Shown here piece by piece: positions 43,740 through 53,226 of a DNA stretch of 64,000 bases. The notes beneath the pieces are model-generated. The model was not told the DNA's origin and did not search any database. It was given only the letters and a program-made list of their open reading frames with translations. Both the position numbers and the translations under genes were made by a program. The number at the start of each line of letters is the position of its first letter. The stretch's first letter is position 1. Source of the stretch: Brevibacterium sp. S22 (GTDB taxonomy: Bacteria; Actinomycetota; Actinomycetes; Actinomycetales; Brevibacteriaceae); contig NZ_RHFG01000011.1 in NCBI RefSeq assembly GCF_004745485.1, positions 1 through 64,000 on the forward strand, written 5' to 3'.

Positions 43740-46369
43740 AGGAAGCCGATATCAAGAAGCGGCAGGCCTCTCTTGACGCCCGCATCAAAGAACTGAAAGC
43801 AACCCGCACTCGCCAGAAGTCGCTCGGTGTGCACACGCAGTCGGACTACTTCATCGACGGTCTGCTCGGACGGCACCCCTACATCGATCTGGCCGAGTCG
43901 CGTGAGGAATACCTCGATCGCCACCGCTCCTTCGCCGCTCCCGTCGAAGCCAAGATCTCAGCCCTCGTCGAAAAGGCTCAGCAGCTGCCCACGACTTCGG
44001 GGCAGCATTGGGATCCTCGACGGAAGCTGCGCATCGGAATAATCGCCGACCGGTTCCTCTTCGACTCGCTCAAGGACGCGGCTCATGTGGTGCCGATCAG
44101 TCCCGTAACCTATGAGCAGGACATGGCGGACATCGACCTGCTGCTCATCACCTCAGCCTGGCGCGGCCTCGCTGACGAATGGTTCAATGTCGCCCTGTCC
44201 GGTTCCCCGGCACGTCAGATCCTCGAGTCGCAGGTCGTTCCCTTCGCCCGTGCGAACGAGATCCCGATCGCCTTCTATTCGAAGGAGGATCCACCGAACT
44301 ACGAACAGTTCGCCCCCCTGGCGAAATTCGCCGACCACGTGTTCACCAGCGCCGTCGAATGCGTTCCCCGATACCGCGAGTACCTCCACAATCGAGTGCC
44401 GGTGACTGTGCTGCCTTTCGCAGTGAACTTCGTCCACCACCATCCGCTCGGAAGCATGCGCCACTCCGGCCGCGAGTTCGTCTTCGCCGGATCCTGGTTC
44501 GAGCACAAGTACCCGGAGAGGAAGTCATCCGCCCAGCGGATCTTCGACGGTCTGCTGTCGGCCGGAGCCGATCTCACGATCGTCGACCGCAACCTCGAGC
44601 TCGACACGGAGAAGTTCGCGAAGGCTGAACGCTATCTCTTCCCTGAGCGGTACCTGCCGCATCTGCACGGGCCGATCGATCACGAGACCCTGCTCGACCT
44701 GCAGCGTCTCCTTCCTGTGGGCATCAACCTCAACTCCGTCGTGAACTCCCAGTCGATGTATGCCAACCGGATCATCGAACTGCAGGCCATGGGCACGTTC
44801 ATCGTCTCGAACTACAACGCGGGAGTGAACTCCCTCTATCCGCAGGTGTGTATGCCCGACTCCGCTCTCGACATGGAGCAGACGTACCGTGCACTGACAC
44901 AGCGAAGCATCCGGCAGGCACAGGTGGCTGGAATCCGCGCCGCTTTCACCGCCAACACCGCATTCGACCGCATCGACACGATCGCCGAGGAGATGGGGCT
45001 GGATTCCGGTTCCCCCGATCACACGGTCTACGTCACCGGACTGGCCGAATCGGACTTCGAAGTCTTCCGCCGGACACAGTCTTATGCGGGTCCGATGGCA
45101 GCTCTTCCAAACGGCTCAGACCGTGTCGCCGGAGCCGACGGCGACGTCGTCATCGATCTGACCGGGCATTCCGATTTCGGTCCTCACCTCGTGCAGGACG
45201 CGGTGAATGCATTCCGCTTCACCGACGTCGACGAGGTCCGGATTCTGCCTATCGATACGACCGAGTCTCTCTACGAATTCGTCGATCCGGTCGACTCCGA
45301 CCAGCACATCACCGCCACGTGGCGCCCGGCCGGAAGCCGCCTCAGTGACGGTGTCGGGCCTGAGCGAACAACGCTGACGATCGCCTCGGACCTCGTCCTC
45401 GAGCGGGTCGAGACGATCGACTTCGCGGCCGAGCCCGAGATCAGTGTGGTCGTTCCCGTGTACAACAACGGTCCGCACCTGAAGTTCAAGTGCTTCGAAT
45501 CCCTCCGCCGGTCGTCGATCTTCGATCGCTGCGAAATCCTCCTCGTCGACGATGGGTCCACCGACATCGAAACGCCTGCGATCCTCGACGAACTTGACCG
45601 TGCCTACCCGAACGTTCGAGTCCACCGGTTCCCGGCCGGTGGTTCGGGCAGCGCCTCACGTCCACGCAACAAGGGGCTCGAACTCACCCGCACCCCGTAC
45701 GTGACCTACCTTGATCCGGACAACGAGCAGACGAACGACGGTTATGCGCTGCTGCTCGAGATGGTCGAAGAGCACGGATACGACTTCGCCATCGGCAATA
45801 TGATGCGGTTCAAGCACAACCGGATCATGATCAAGAACGCGGGCATCCTGCGACCGGTCGTCGGCGACGACGGCGTGCTCGAAGACAATGCGCTCTCTCG
45901 AGTGAAGTTCCAGCCGATGAGCATCCAGGCGCTCGTGGCAGACACGCAGTGGCTGAAGAGCCTCGGCATCTATCAGCCGATCGGCGCCGTGGGACAGGAT
46001 TCCTACTTCTTCCAGCAGATGCTCTTCCACGCCCGCCGGATCGGGCTGACGTCGACACCGATCCACACCTACTATGCGGCGGTGACGAACTCGACGGTCA
46101 ATGCCATCGGCCCGCGCTTCTACGAGAAGTACCTGCCCCTGGAAGAGGACAGGTCTGCGTGGCTGCGCGAGGTCGGTCTGCTCGAGGACTACAACGCCAA
46201 ACGGCTCGAACCCTTCGTCAAAGGATGGTTCGTCCAGAAGCTCGCGTTCGCCGCCGAAGAGGATATCGATGAGTGCAAGAGCCTCATCCGTCGACTCACG
46301 CGGTTCTACGGCAAGACGTCGTGGAAGGACGCCGAGCTCGCCGAACTCCATGCCGTCACACATGTCTGA
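43736..46369 (+). CDS. Glycosyltransferase, CgeB-like GT-B domain fused to GT2 domain
   Basis: An 877-residue protein with a short N-terminal coiled coil (about 1-30). Residues about 100-400 are CgeB-like: IGIIADRFLFDSL, YSKEDPPNYEQF, FTSAVECVPRYR, FAGSWFEHKYPERK. Residues about 565-790 are a GT2 domain with ISVVVPVYNNGPHLKFKCFE, LLVDDGSTDIE and TYLDPDNEQTNDG. The rest is a C-terminal extension. It is the second of two related fusions in the operon; both keep the KEDPP and HKYPER motifs. Sugar specificity is unknown. Confidence 0.82.
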   Translation: MKEADIKKRQASLDARIKELKATRTRQKSLGVHTQSDYFIDGLLGRHPYIDLAESREEYLDRHRSFAAPVEAKISALVEKAQQLPTTSGQHWDPRRKLRIGIIADRFLFDSLKDAAHVVPISPVTYEQDMADIDLLLITSAWRGLADEWFNVALSGSPARQILESQVVPFARANEIPIAFYSKEDPPNYEQFAPLAKFADHVFTSAVECVPRYREYLHNRVPVTVLPFAVNFVHHHPLGSMRHSGREFVFAGSWFEHKYPERKSSAQRIFDGLLSAGADLTIVDRNLELDTEKFAKAERYLFPERYLPHLHGPIDHETLLDLQRLLPVGINLNSVVNSQSMYANRIIELQAMGTFIVSNYNAGVNSLYPQVCMPDSALDMEQTYRALTQRSIRQAQVAGIRAAFTANTAFDRIDTIAEEMGLDSGSPDHTVYVTGLAESDFEVFRRTQSYAGPMAALPNGSDRVAGADGDVVIDLTGHSDFGPHLVQDAVNAFRFTDVDEVRILPIDTTESLYEFVDPVDSDQHITATWRPAGSRLSDGVGPERTTLTIASDLVLERVETIDFAAEPEISVVVPVYNNGPHLKFKCFESLRRSSIFDRCEILLVDDGSTDIETPAILDELDRAYPNVRVHRFPAGGSGSASRPRNKGLELTRTPYVTYLDPDNEQTNDGYALLLEMVEEHGYDFAIGNMMRFKHNRIMIKNAGILRPVVGDDGVLEDNALSRVKFQPMSIQALVADTQWLKSLGIYQPIGAVGQDSYFFQQMLFHARRIGLTSTPIHTYYAAVTNSTVNAIGPRFYEKYLPLEEDRSAWLREVGLLEDYNAKRLEPFVKGWFVQKLAFAAEEDIDECKSLIRRLTRFYGKTSWKDAELAELHAVTHV

Positions 46370-47222
46370 TGCCGCACTCAGCGAAGAGCCCCCATTCGAG
46401 CGACTGGGCACATTGCTGCCCGGAGACCGCATCGAGCGACGCCCCGGTCTCTTCCAACGCTTCGATTTCCACGCCGGAACGGTGACGGTTCCCGCGCTCC
46501 TGTGGTCACGGGTCGAGCCGACCGGCCGTCTCGTCATCGCCTTCAACGGAGCAGTCCGGAGGACACCGGGGAAGGATCCGCAGGAGATCTTCCAACGGCG
46601 GACCTGGGTCGACGACTTCGACGCCGATGTCCTCTTCATCTCCGATCCGACGCTGCGCACGGACAATCAGATCAGCATCGGGTGGGGGCAAGGTGCTCCC
46701 GGCCGCTTTGCGCTGCCCGCGATGGCCCAGACGGCCCGTTTCGTCGCGGAGTGTCTCGAGGTTCCGTCGGCTGCTCGCCTGTATTTCGGGACCAGCGCGG
46801 GAGGCTTCCAGGCTCTCCAAGCAGCCGCCCGCGACGAGGGCAGCCGTGCCTTGGTGAACAACCCGCAGATCGACTGGACGAAGTACATCCCGGTGTACGT
46901 CACAACGATCGCCCGCCAGATCTATGAGGGTGCGACTCCAGAAGAGACGGCGGAGAACTTCCCGGACAGGACGTCGACCGCTCACGCCTTCGCCGAGTTC
47001 GGGCATATCCCCCGAACTCGCTGCCTGCTCAATGCCGCCAGCGAGAACGATGCCCTCGCGCAGCTGCCCGCGCTTGTCGACGCTCTGCCCGCTCAGTCCG
47101 GTGAACGATCCTGTTTTGATGTATCGCTGTATTCCGACGTCCGCGGCGGTCACAATCCACTGTCCAAAGCCGCCACCGCCGCGGCCGTCAACGCTATCGT
47201 CAGCGAGGCCGCGGATGAGTGA
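46362..47222 (+). CDS. Alpha/beta-hydrolase-like protein of the glycopolymer locus (paralogue A)
   Basis: A 286-residue protein from ATG 46362 (an in-frame ATG at 46350 would add four residues). It carries a nucleophile-elbow motif LYFGTSAGGFQAL near residue 145, VNNPQIDW after it, and a late GGHNPLS which could provide the histidine. It shares LFISDPTL, IGWGQG and FGxSxGGF with the protein at 51245-52033, so the two are paralogues. No signal peptide is seen. It overlaps the upstream gene by 8 bases and the downstream one by 8. A chain-modifying esterase or acyltransferase is possible but unproven. Confidence 0.7.
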   Translation: MSDAALSEEPPFERLGTLLPGDRIERRPGLFQRFDFHAGTVTVPALLWSRVEPTGRLVIAFNGAVRRTPGKDPQEIFQRRTWVDDFDADVLFISDPTLRTDNQISIGWGQGAPGRFALPAMAQTARFVAECLEVPSAARLYFGTSAGGFQALQAAARDEGSRALVNNPQIDWTKYIPVYVTTIARQIYEGATPEETAENFPDRTSTAHAFAEFGHIPRTRCLLNAASENDALAQLPALVDALPAQSGERSCFDVSLYSDVRGGHNPLSKAATAAAVNAIVSEAADE

Positions 47223-49815
47223 ACGGATCGAAGTCGACACCCGTGAACCAGCACCTGAACCTGTGTTGGAGTCCGTTCCTGCCGTCGAATCCTTGAGTGA
47301 GAGCAGCCGAACCGACCGCGTCCCCGCTGAGAATCCGATTGTCGACGGCATCGCAGCTGCCGCTCGACTGCTGTCCGAGCATTCCGATGACCTGGAGACG
47401 GCCGCGCGGAAGATCAGCTCAGTACTCAACGGTCTGACGTCTTCGGCAACGGTCTGCCGGATTCTCTTCCACACTGCGGTGGCCGAAGGTTCATCGCTGC
47501 GATCGCGGTTCGTCGCTGACCTGTTGGCCAGCAACGGCCGTGCCCAGCTGGCACGTCTGCTGGCTGATCAGGCGATCGCAACTGGGGCGAAGCCATGGCA
47601 GAGGAGACGGCTGGAGTCCCTCATGCAGGATGCTCCGAACAGCGACTTCGGTGAGGGCGCCCGCCGATCCTTCGACCTGACCATCTCAGCTGACGGAACG
47701 ACCACGCTCGAGTCAACAGGGTCGGATGCGGAGCCGGCGGCTGAGCACGAGCTGCGTTCCGTCACCCGCTCTCTCGGTGCGGATACAGACTGGCTCGCCG
47801 AACTTGTCTGCGCCCTCGATGACACCCCCGTCGGCATTCAGCACGATGTCGTCTGCATCCGCATTGCCTCGACTGAGTTCGCACGCCAAGCGCTGACACC
47901 GGTGCTTGAGACCCTCGCGATCCTGCCCGTCGTACCGATCCTCGTCGCCGAGTCTGTCGCGGCAGCACTGTCGACCTCTGACTCGGTGGGTCGGCCCCTC
48001 CTCGACCGAGCTCGAGCCGTTCTGCTCACACCGAACCGATCAGGACAGCAGACGATCATCTCGATCCGCGGCTCCGAACTGCTCGACGCCGGACCGAGCT
48101 CGGACCTCGTCCTACCGACGGATGTCGATATCCAAGCGCTGGGAGCCGCCCTCGGGCTGACGACCATCGTCGAGTCACCTGTGCTGGCCAAACACGTACG
48201 CACGGTCGTCGACTCTCTTCGGATCGAATCATCCCGACTGCTGCCCCTGTCCTCTGCGACCAGAGCGTTCGCCCGGCTGCTACGGTTCCGGGGAACGCGA
48301 CGGCAGAACGCTCCGGTTCGCAATATTCTGACCGGACACCTTCTGGCCGCCGGCTTCTTTGCTGAGGCCATGGCTCTCGTCGATACCGTGCCGCCCTCCG
48401 ACCGCGGGAAGGTCTACCGCGCGCGACGCATCCGTGCTCTCTTCGGAACGGGACGCTTCGACGAGGTCGCCGACACTGCCGATTCCGCGACCGCATCCGC
48501 CGCGGACCGACCTCTCATCAGCGAGTCGGCAGCCGCCTCGGCGATGCTGCGCGAGCTAGAATCCGTGTCCGAGAACACCTCGGTGCCGTTCGAGCCCGTG
48601 CCCGGGAGGATCCTCACCATCCTCCACGCGAGCGCACCGGACCAGAGCGGCGGCTACGCGGTTCGCGCACACAGCGTCCTCAAGACCATCGCCGCAGGCG
48701 GCTTCGAGGTCATCGCTCTCACCCGCCCGGGCTTTCCCGAGGCAGCGAACTCGTTGGAACCGGGGGCCACCGCCGAGGTGGTTCACGACGGGATCCGCTA
48801 CCTTCGCCTGGGCAGCGATTCCGCCCGCGCCGATGGTGAGTTCGCGTACATGTGTGAGGCCATCGACCATTTCGCCGAGGTGATCCGCGGGGAACGACCG
48901 TCGGCCGTCCATCTGCGTTCGACCTATGTTTCGGCTCTGCCGGGGCTCATCGCAGCCAAACGCTTCGGCCTGCCCGTCGTCTACGAGGTCTCGGGCATGT
49001 GGGAACTCGTCTACGAGGCCGCGAACACCGCCCGGATGGAGGGCCGTCGTGCACGCACCGTGGTGCTGGAGAACGCAGTGTTGGAGCATTGCGACGAAGT
49101 CCTCACCATCACCGAGGCGATGCGCGACATCATCAGCGACAGAGTGCACACTCGACGCCCGATCGGCATCATGCCCAATGCCGTCGATACGGCCGAGTTC
49201 GCGTCTGCAGAGAAGAACCCGCAGGTGATCTCGCGATTCGATTGGAGCGCCCACGACCCGATCATCGGATACATCGGCACGTTCGTCGGCTACGAGGGTC
49301 TCGACATCCTCGTTCGCGCCATCGCTCTCGTCCGCAGCCGCGGAGTCCTGGTGCGCGCACTGCTCGTCGGAGACGGCGCAGAGTCGTCCCGGATCCGGTC
49401 GCTGGCAGCCGATCTCGGCCTCGACGAATCGACCATCGTCTTCACCGGGCGCGTCTCCCATGACGAGGTCGCCGAGCTCTATTCGGTCATCGATGTCTGC
49501 GCCTATCCGCGCCTGCTCACCCCGGCGACCCGCGCGGTCTCACCGCTCAAACCTTTCGAGGCGATGGCAGCGAAGAAGTCCGTCATCGTCTCCGACGTCC
49601 CGGCCCTGGCGGAGATCGCCGGATACGGCGAGCGCGGTCTCGTTGTGCCCAGCGGTGACGTCGAGGCTCTCGCCGAGGCGATCAGCGCAGCCATCGAGGA
49701 TCCTTCCGCGACGCTGTCACGGGTGGAGGCCGCGGCCGCATGGACGGAATCGGAGCGCAGTTGGTCGGCGGTCGGTGCGGTCATGGGATCGGCGCTCGCT
49801 AGGCTGACGTCATGA
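47215..49815 (+). CDS. GT4-family glycosyltransferase with long N-terminal region
   Basis: An 866-residue protein; ATG 47215 overlaps the hydrolase-like stop by 8 bases. Residues 1-460 are an unassigned, mostly helical region. The acceptor part opens with ILTILHASAPDQSGGYAVRA (about 463), then YEVSGMWELVYEAAN. The donor part has GTFVGYEGLDILVRAIAL, LLVGDGAESSRIR, VFTGRVSHDEV and KPFEAMAAKKSVIVSD. It is related to the enzyme at 34989-36722 in the other operon. The donor sugar cannot be told. Confidence 0.83.
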   Translation: MSERIEVDTREPAPEPVLESVPAVESLSESSRTDRVPAENPIVDGIAAAARLLSEHSDDLETAARKISSVLNGLTSSATVCRILFHTAVAEGSSLRSRFVADLLASNGRAQLARLLADQAIATGAKPWQRRRLESLMQDAPNSDFGEGARRSFDLTISADGTTTLESTGSDAEPAAEHELRSVTRSLGADTDWLAELVCALDDTPVGIQHDVVCIRIASTEFARQALTPVLETLAILPVVPILVAESVAAALSTSDSVGRPLLDRARAVLLTPNRSGQQTIISIRGSELLDAGPSSDLVLPTDVDIQALGAALGLTTIVESPVLAKHVRTVVDSLRIESSRLLPLSSATRAFARLLRFRGTRRQNAPVRNILTGHLLAAGFFAEAMALVDTVPPSDRGKVYRARRIRALFGTGRFDEVADTADSATASAADRPLISESAAASAMLRELESVSENTSVPFEPVPGRILTILHASAPDQSGGYAVRAHSVLKTIAAGGFEVIALTRPGFPEAANSLEPGATAEVVHDGIRYLRLGSDSARADGEFAYMCEAIDHFAEVIRGERPSAVHLRSTYVSALPGLIAAKRFGLPVVYEVSGMWELVYEAANTARMEGRRARTVVLENAVLEHCDEVLTITEAMRDIISDRVHTRRPIGIMPNAVDTAEFASAEKNPQVISRFDWSAHDPIIGYIGTFVGYEGLDILVRAIALVRSRGVLVRALLVGDGAESSRIRSLAADLGLDESTIVFTGRVSHDEVAELYSVIDVCAYPRLLTPATRAVSPLKPFEAMAAKKSVIVSDVPALAEIAGYGERGLVVPSGDVEALAEAISAAIEDPSATLSRVEAAAAWTESERSWSAVGAVMGSALARLTS

Positions 49816-51221
49816 CACGGACGATGCTGTTCTACGGGCATGTCGCCTCGAACTGGGGCGACCTAGCCATCAATGCCGGTGCCCTCGAACTGATGCGCCG
49901 GGCCGAGGTCGACATCGAAGGCTCGACGGCTGTTCTCCTCGCTCCTTCGGACCAGTTCCGCAGGCAGGCGGGCTTCACCCTCAAGGGCATGAAGCAGCTG
50001 ATCGTTCCCTCTGACGGCCGTGCACGCGGTGGCCGTGACGAGGTCGAACTGCTCATCGACTATGTCGCTCATCCGCACCGGTTCGCCGAAGATGTCGGTA
50101 TGGCCGATGTCGACCTCGTCGTCCTCAACGCCGGCGAGCATCTCTTCGAGTCGGCGACCGGAGAGAACCTCATCGACCTCGTGTGGAGGATCCTCCCCGC
50201 ACTGGCCGCGCAGTCGCTGAAGAAACCAGTCCTCCTGCTGCCGTCGACCGTCGGCCCGTTCCGCACATCGTTCGGGACCGCGCTCGAGGAGTTCCTCCAC
50301 CAGGGCGTCGACGCAGCAGCTTACCGTGATCTCGAGTCCCGGAGACTCGAGTCGCCCGACCTCGGTCAGGAGCTTCCGGTTCTCCTGGATCCCGGCTTCT
50401 TCGTGCCGGGACTTCGGGCTCAAGAGGAAGAGAACCGCGACGAGGATGCCCTTGGCATCGTCTTGCGGCCCGAGGACATGGGGATCCGACCAGGGTCACG
50501 CCGTTCGGCATTCGTGCAGAACAAACTCCGAGACTCGCAGTTCCGCAGCTCTCAGGCGTTCCAACTCTTCACCTCGGTGGCCGAAGCCCATCTGGCCGAT
50601 GGAGGAAAGGTGAAGGTCATCGTCCAGACCCGAGCCGACCGGGGAATCTCCACGGCGGTCGCCGATCATCTCACCGAGGTCGCCGGTTCGGACTGGGTCG
50701 AACTCATCGATCCGACTGGGTTCCGGTCGTTCGTCGACGAGCTCGGCCGCCTTGGTGCTTTGGTGACGTCACGCTTCCATTCGGTCATCCTCGCCTCGTC
50801 TCAGGCGGTGCCGACCGTGGGCGTGTATTCGGAGACGCACGGACACAAGATGCCCGGGCTGTTCGAGCTGCTCAAATTTCCCGACTGCGCCGTGCGTCTG
50901 GATGACCGCAGCATCTCGGCAGTGCGCGACGAAGTCGACGCGGCGCTGTCCACGGTCCGCGGCTCCATCGACGAGATCCACAATCGGATCCGGGCGAACA
51001 GAACCCTGGTCCGTCGCTGGTTCGCCGAGGCGATCGCCTCGCAGGAGACGACGATATTCGACACGTCTGCACTGAGGATCGAGGCGTTGGCGCTGCTCTA
51101 TCGGGCAGGGCTCGAACGCGCGCAGAAGGAATCACTGTCCCAAGTGCTGCAGGCAGTTCACGAACTGCGTGACGCCGACAGCCGCTCAGATGACAATGCA
51201 CCCGGCGCAGAGTCGCGCTGA
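49812..51221 (+). CDS. Polysaccharide pyruvyl transferase family protein (second copy)
   Basis: A 469-residue protein, longer than the copy at 20468. Family features are NWGDLAINAGALELM at the start, VVLNAGEHLFE, LLLPSTVGPF, LPVLLDPGFFV in the middle and SRFHSVILASSQAVPTVGVY near residue 320. The last 100 residues are an added helical tail. It should put a pyruvate acetal on a sugar or polyol. The ATGA overlap with the GT4 gene before it supports joint use of the two enzymes. Confidence 0.83.
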   Translation: MTRTMLFYGHVASNWGDLAINAGALELMRRAEVDIEGSTAVLLAPSDQFRRQAGFTLKGMKQLIVPSDGRARGGRDEVELLIDYVAHPHRFAEDVGMADVDLVVLNAGEHLFESATGENLIDLVWRILPALAAQSLKKPVLLLPSTVGPFRTSFGTALEEFLHQGVDAAAYRDLESRRLESPDLGQELPVLLDPGFFVPGLRAQEEENRDEDALGIVLRPEDMGIRPGSRRSAFVQNKLRDSQFRSSQAFQLFTSVAEAHLADGGKVKVIVQTRADRGISTAVADHLTEVAGSDWVELIDPTGFRSFVDELGRLGALVTSRFHSVILASSQAVPTVGVYSETHGHKMPGLFELLKFPDCAVRLDDRSISAVRDEVDAALSTVRGSIDEIHNRIRANRTLVRRWFAEAIASQETTIFDTSALRIEALALLYRAGLERAQKESLSQVLQAVHELRDADSRSDDNAPGAESR

Positions 51222-51244
51222 GAACGACCCGAGGAGCTGAAGAG

Positions 51245-52033
51245 ATGATCGAACGCACCATCCCCGAGGAGGGGCACCACCACGCCGAATCGGTGGCGGC
51301 GTTCACCGGGCCCCAGCCGGGCGCCTCGACGACGTACACGATCATGCTCGATGACGTCCCCATCGATCTGCGTTACGACGATCGCGGATTCGACACCACC
51401 GTCGTCTTCTTCCATGCCGCGATCACGAAGGCGGTGCGTCGATACCCGGTGTTCTCCGGGGCCACGTTCTCCGAAGACGTCGCTGCGAATCGTCTGTTCA
51501 TCAGCGACCCTTCTCTCTACGTCGATTCCCGAATCAAGCTCGGCTGGTACGCCGGCAGCAGTCGGCAGCCGAAGCTGCAGGACGCATTGACTGAGATCAT
51601 CTCCAGATTCGACAGTCCGGATCGTCGGCTCGTCTTCTTCGGTGCTTCCGGTGGAGGATTCGCCTCTCTCTATTACTCCACGCACTTTCCCGGGTCGATC
51701 GCTGTTCCGGTCAACCCGCAGACGACGATCCGCAACTATGTGCCGGTCATCGTCAACCGGTACCTCAACTATGCGTGGGACGGACTGCCCGTCGACGAGC
51801 TGCCGGTGTGCACCGATGTCATCAAGCTCTACCGTCGTCCCGTGTCCAATTCGGTTCTCTATGTGCAGAACTCCGGCGACAGCGATCATTTGGAGCACCA
51901 CTATGCGCCGTTCTTCGATGCGCTGCCGGACGATCACCAGGTGGAGTCCCACCTCGTCGATGCCGGTGAAGGCCATGTTCCGCCGAAGCGTGCCCTGTTG
52001 GGCACGATCCTCAAGGACGTCGTCGGCAGCTGA
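51245..52033 (+). CDS. Alpha/beta-hydrolase-like protein of the glycopolymer locus (paralogue B)
   Basis: A 262-residue protein starting at ATG 51245 after GAGGAG. It has LVFFGASGGGFASLYYSTHF around residue 130, PVNPQTTIRNYVPVIVNRY after it, and DAGEGHVPPK near the end with a likely catalytic His. The shared FISDPSL, LGWYAGS and FGASGGGF motifs tie it to the protein at 46362-47222. It is last in the plus-strand operon and converges on the rhamnosyltransferase gene with 6 bases between stops. Function unproven. Confidence 0.7.
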   Translation: MIERTIPEEGHHHAESVAAFTGPQPGASTTYTIMLDDVPIDLRYDDRGFDTTVVFFHAAITKAVRRYPVFSGATFSEDVAANRLFISDPSLYVDSRIKLGWYAGSSRQPKLQDALTEIISRFDSPDRRLVFFGASGGGFASLYYSTHFPGSIAVPVNPQTTIRNYVPVIVNRYLNYAWDGLPVDELPVCTDVIKLYRRPVSNSVLYVQNSGDSDHLEHHYAPFFDALPDDHQVESHLVDAGEGHVPPKRALLGTILKDVVGS

Positions 52034-52039
52034 GAACCC

Positions 52040-53215
52040 TCAGGTGATGGTGAGGCGGAACGGGAGCGTATTGGCCGCGGTGTCGCCGGAAAACTGACGC
52101 AGTTCGACCGACCATTTCGACGCTCGGAAGTTCTGACGGATCGACCAGCTGCCGTCCTCGGCGCATTCTGCCGATCCCATGTGCTTGAAGTCGTTTTTGC
52201 CCTTCAACCAGAGTTCGATGCGGCTGCCGGGTGTGCCGACTCCGATGAATTCGGTGGCGCCGGCTTTCCGCGCTTTGCCCGGCAGGGGCGAACGCAGGTA
52301 GAAGAACGGTTCGCTCTGTCCGAAGATGTCGGAGTTGATGCGGATGCACTTCTGCTTGAGCATACGCGTCCGACGGTGCAGATCGAGCAGAGCGTACTGC
52401 TGCGGCTGGGTGCGACGCCACGTCAGACCCATCGTCTCCGGGGTTGCTTCGTGTTCGACGACGCTGGCTTGGAACGCTTCGAGGTCGATGCCGAACGGTT
52501 TGAGATCCGTTTGGGTGAGCGGGCGCATGGAGTCGCCGAATTGGGCGATCCGCGAGTCGTAGTCCCCGTCGCCTTGCCGATGGTAGAGGTAGAGCCAGTC
52601 ATCGGTGTCGGTCTCGACTCGGTGGGCCAGTCCCCCGCGCTGAACCGCGGTGGTCAGCCATTTCCGGTGGGAGGAGAGCATGAGGTCGCCGACGTCGGTC
52701 GCTGAACCGAAGAAGGTCGAGTTCGGGACGTGGCTGGGGTAGATCAGCTCGCCTCGGTTGCCGCGCGGTGCGTCGATGCCGACGCCTTTCGCGGTCGTGG
52801 CTACCTGCGCCCCGGCAACATCCGGTTCGAAGGCCTCGAGGTGGGCGTCGTGCAATCGGGCCGAGATCGCATCGTCGTCATCGAGCAGCTGGGCGTGGAG
52901 GGGACGCTTCGGGTGCGTCTCCGCCTTGAGTGCCGCGCGCACGGTGTCGCCGAGGCGGGAGTGATCCGGGACGAAGTGGAAGCGAACCGTGTCGGTGAGT
53001 CCGTGGGCGTCGATGACGTCGTGGACATCGCCGAGGATGTCCGGCGGCAGGTCCGAGTCGAGCAGGATGGCCCACACCAGGTCTCGGTTGCCCATCGCGG
53101 CCACGCTGGCGGCGGTGATGCTGCTGAAGAGTCCGAGTCGGGTTCGCCACCAGACGGGGTCGAAGATGCCCACACCCATGCGGGTCACCATCACGGTGCG
53201 CGTTTGAACTGCCAC
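52040..53215 (-). CDS. Putative rhamnosyltransferase-family glycosyltransferase
   Basis: A 391-residue protein matching the uncharacterised putative rhamnosyl transferase family (GT-A-like): an N-terminal TRMGVGIFDPVWWRTRLGLF, ILLDSDLPPDI and the metal-site-like LLDDDDAISARLH. The C-terminal 100 residues look like a beta-rich add-on. It begins 11 bases after the wecB stop, so both are one unit. The start GTG 53215 has a weak site, and ATG 53191 or 53179 are alternatives. A role in adding rhamnose is implied only by the family name. Confidence 0.7.
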   Translation of the reverse strand: MAVQTRTVMVTRMGVGIFDPVWWRTRLGLFSSITAASVAAMGNRDLVWAILLDSDLPPDILGDVHDVIDAHGLTDTVRFHFVPDHSRLGDTVRAALKAETHPKRPLHAQLLDDDDAISARLHDAHLEAFEPDVAGAQVATTAKGVGIDAPRGNRGELIYPSHVPNSTFFGSATDVGDLMLSSHRKWLTTAVQRGGLAHRVETDTDDWLYLYHRQGDGDYDSRIAQFGDSMRPLTQTDLKPFGIDLEAFQASVVEHEATPETMGLTWRRTQPQQYALLDLHRRTRMLKQKCIRINSDIFGQSEPFFYLRSPLPGKARKAGATEFIGVGTPGSRIELWLKGKNDFKHMGSAECAEDGSWSIRQNFRASKWSVELRQFSGDTAANTLPFRLTIT

Positions 53216-53226
53216 GATCGTCGCCG

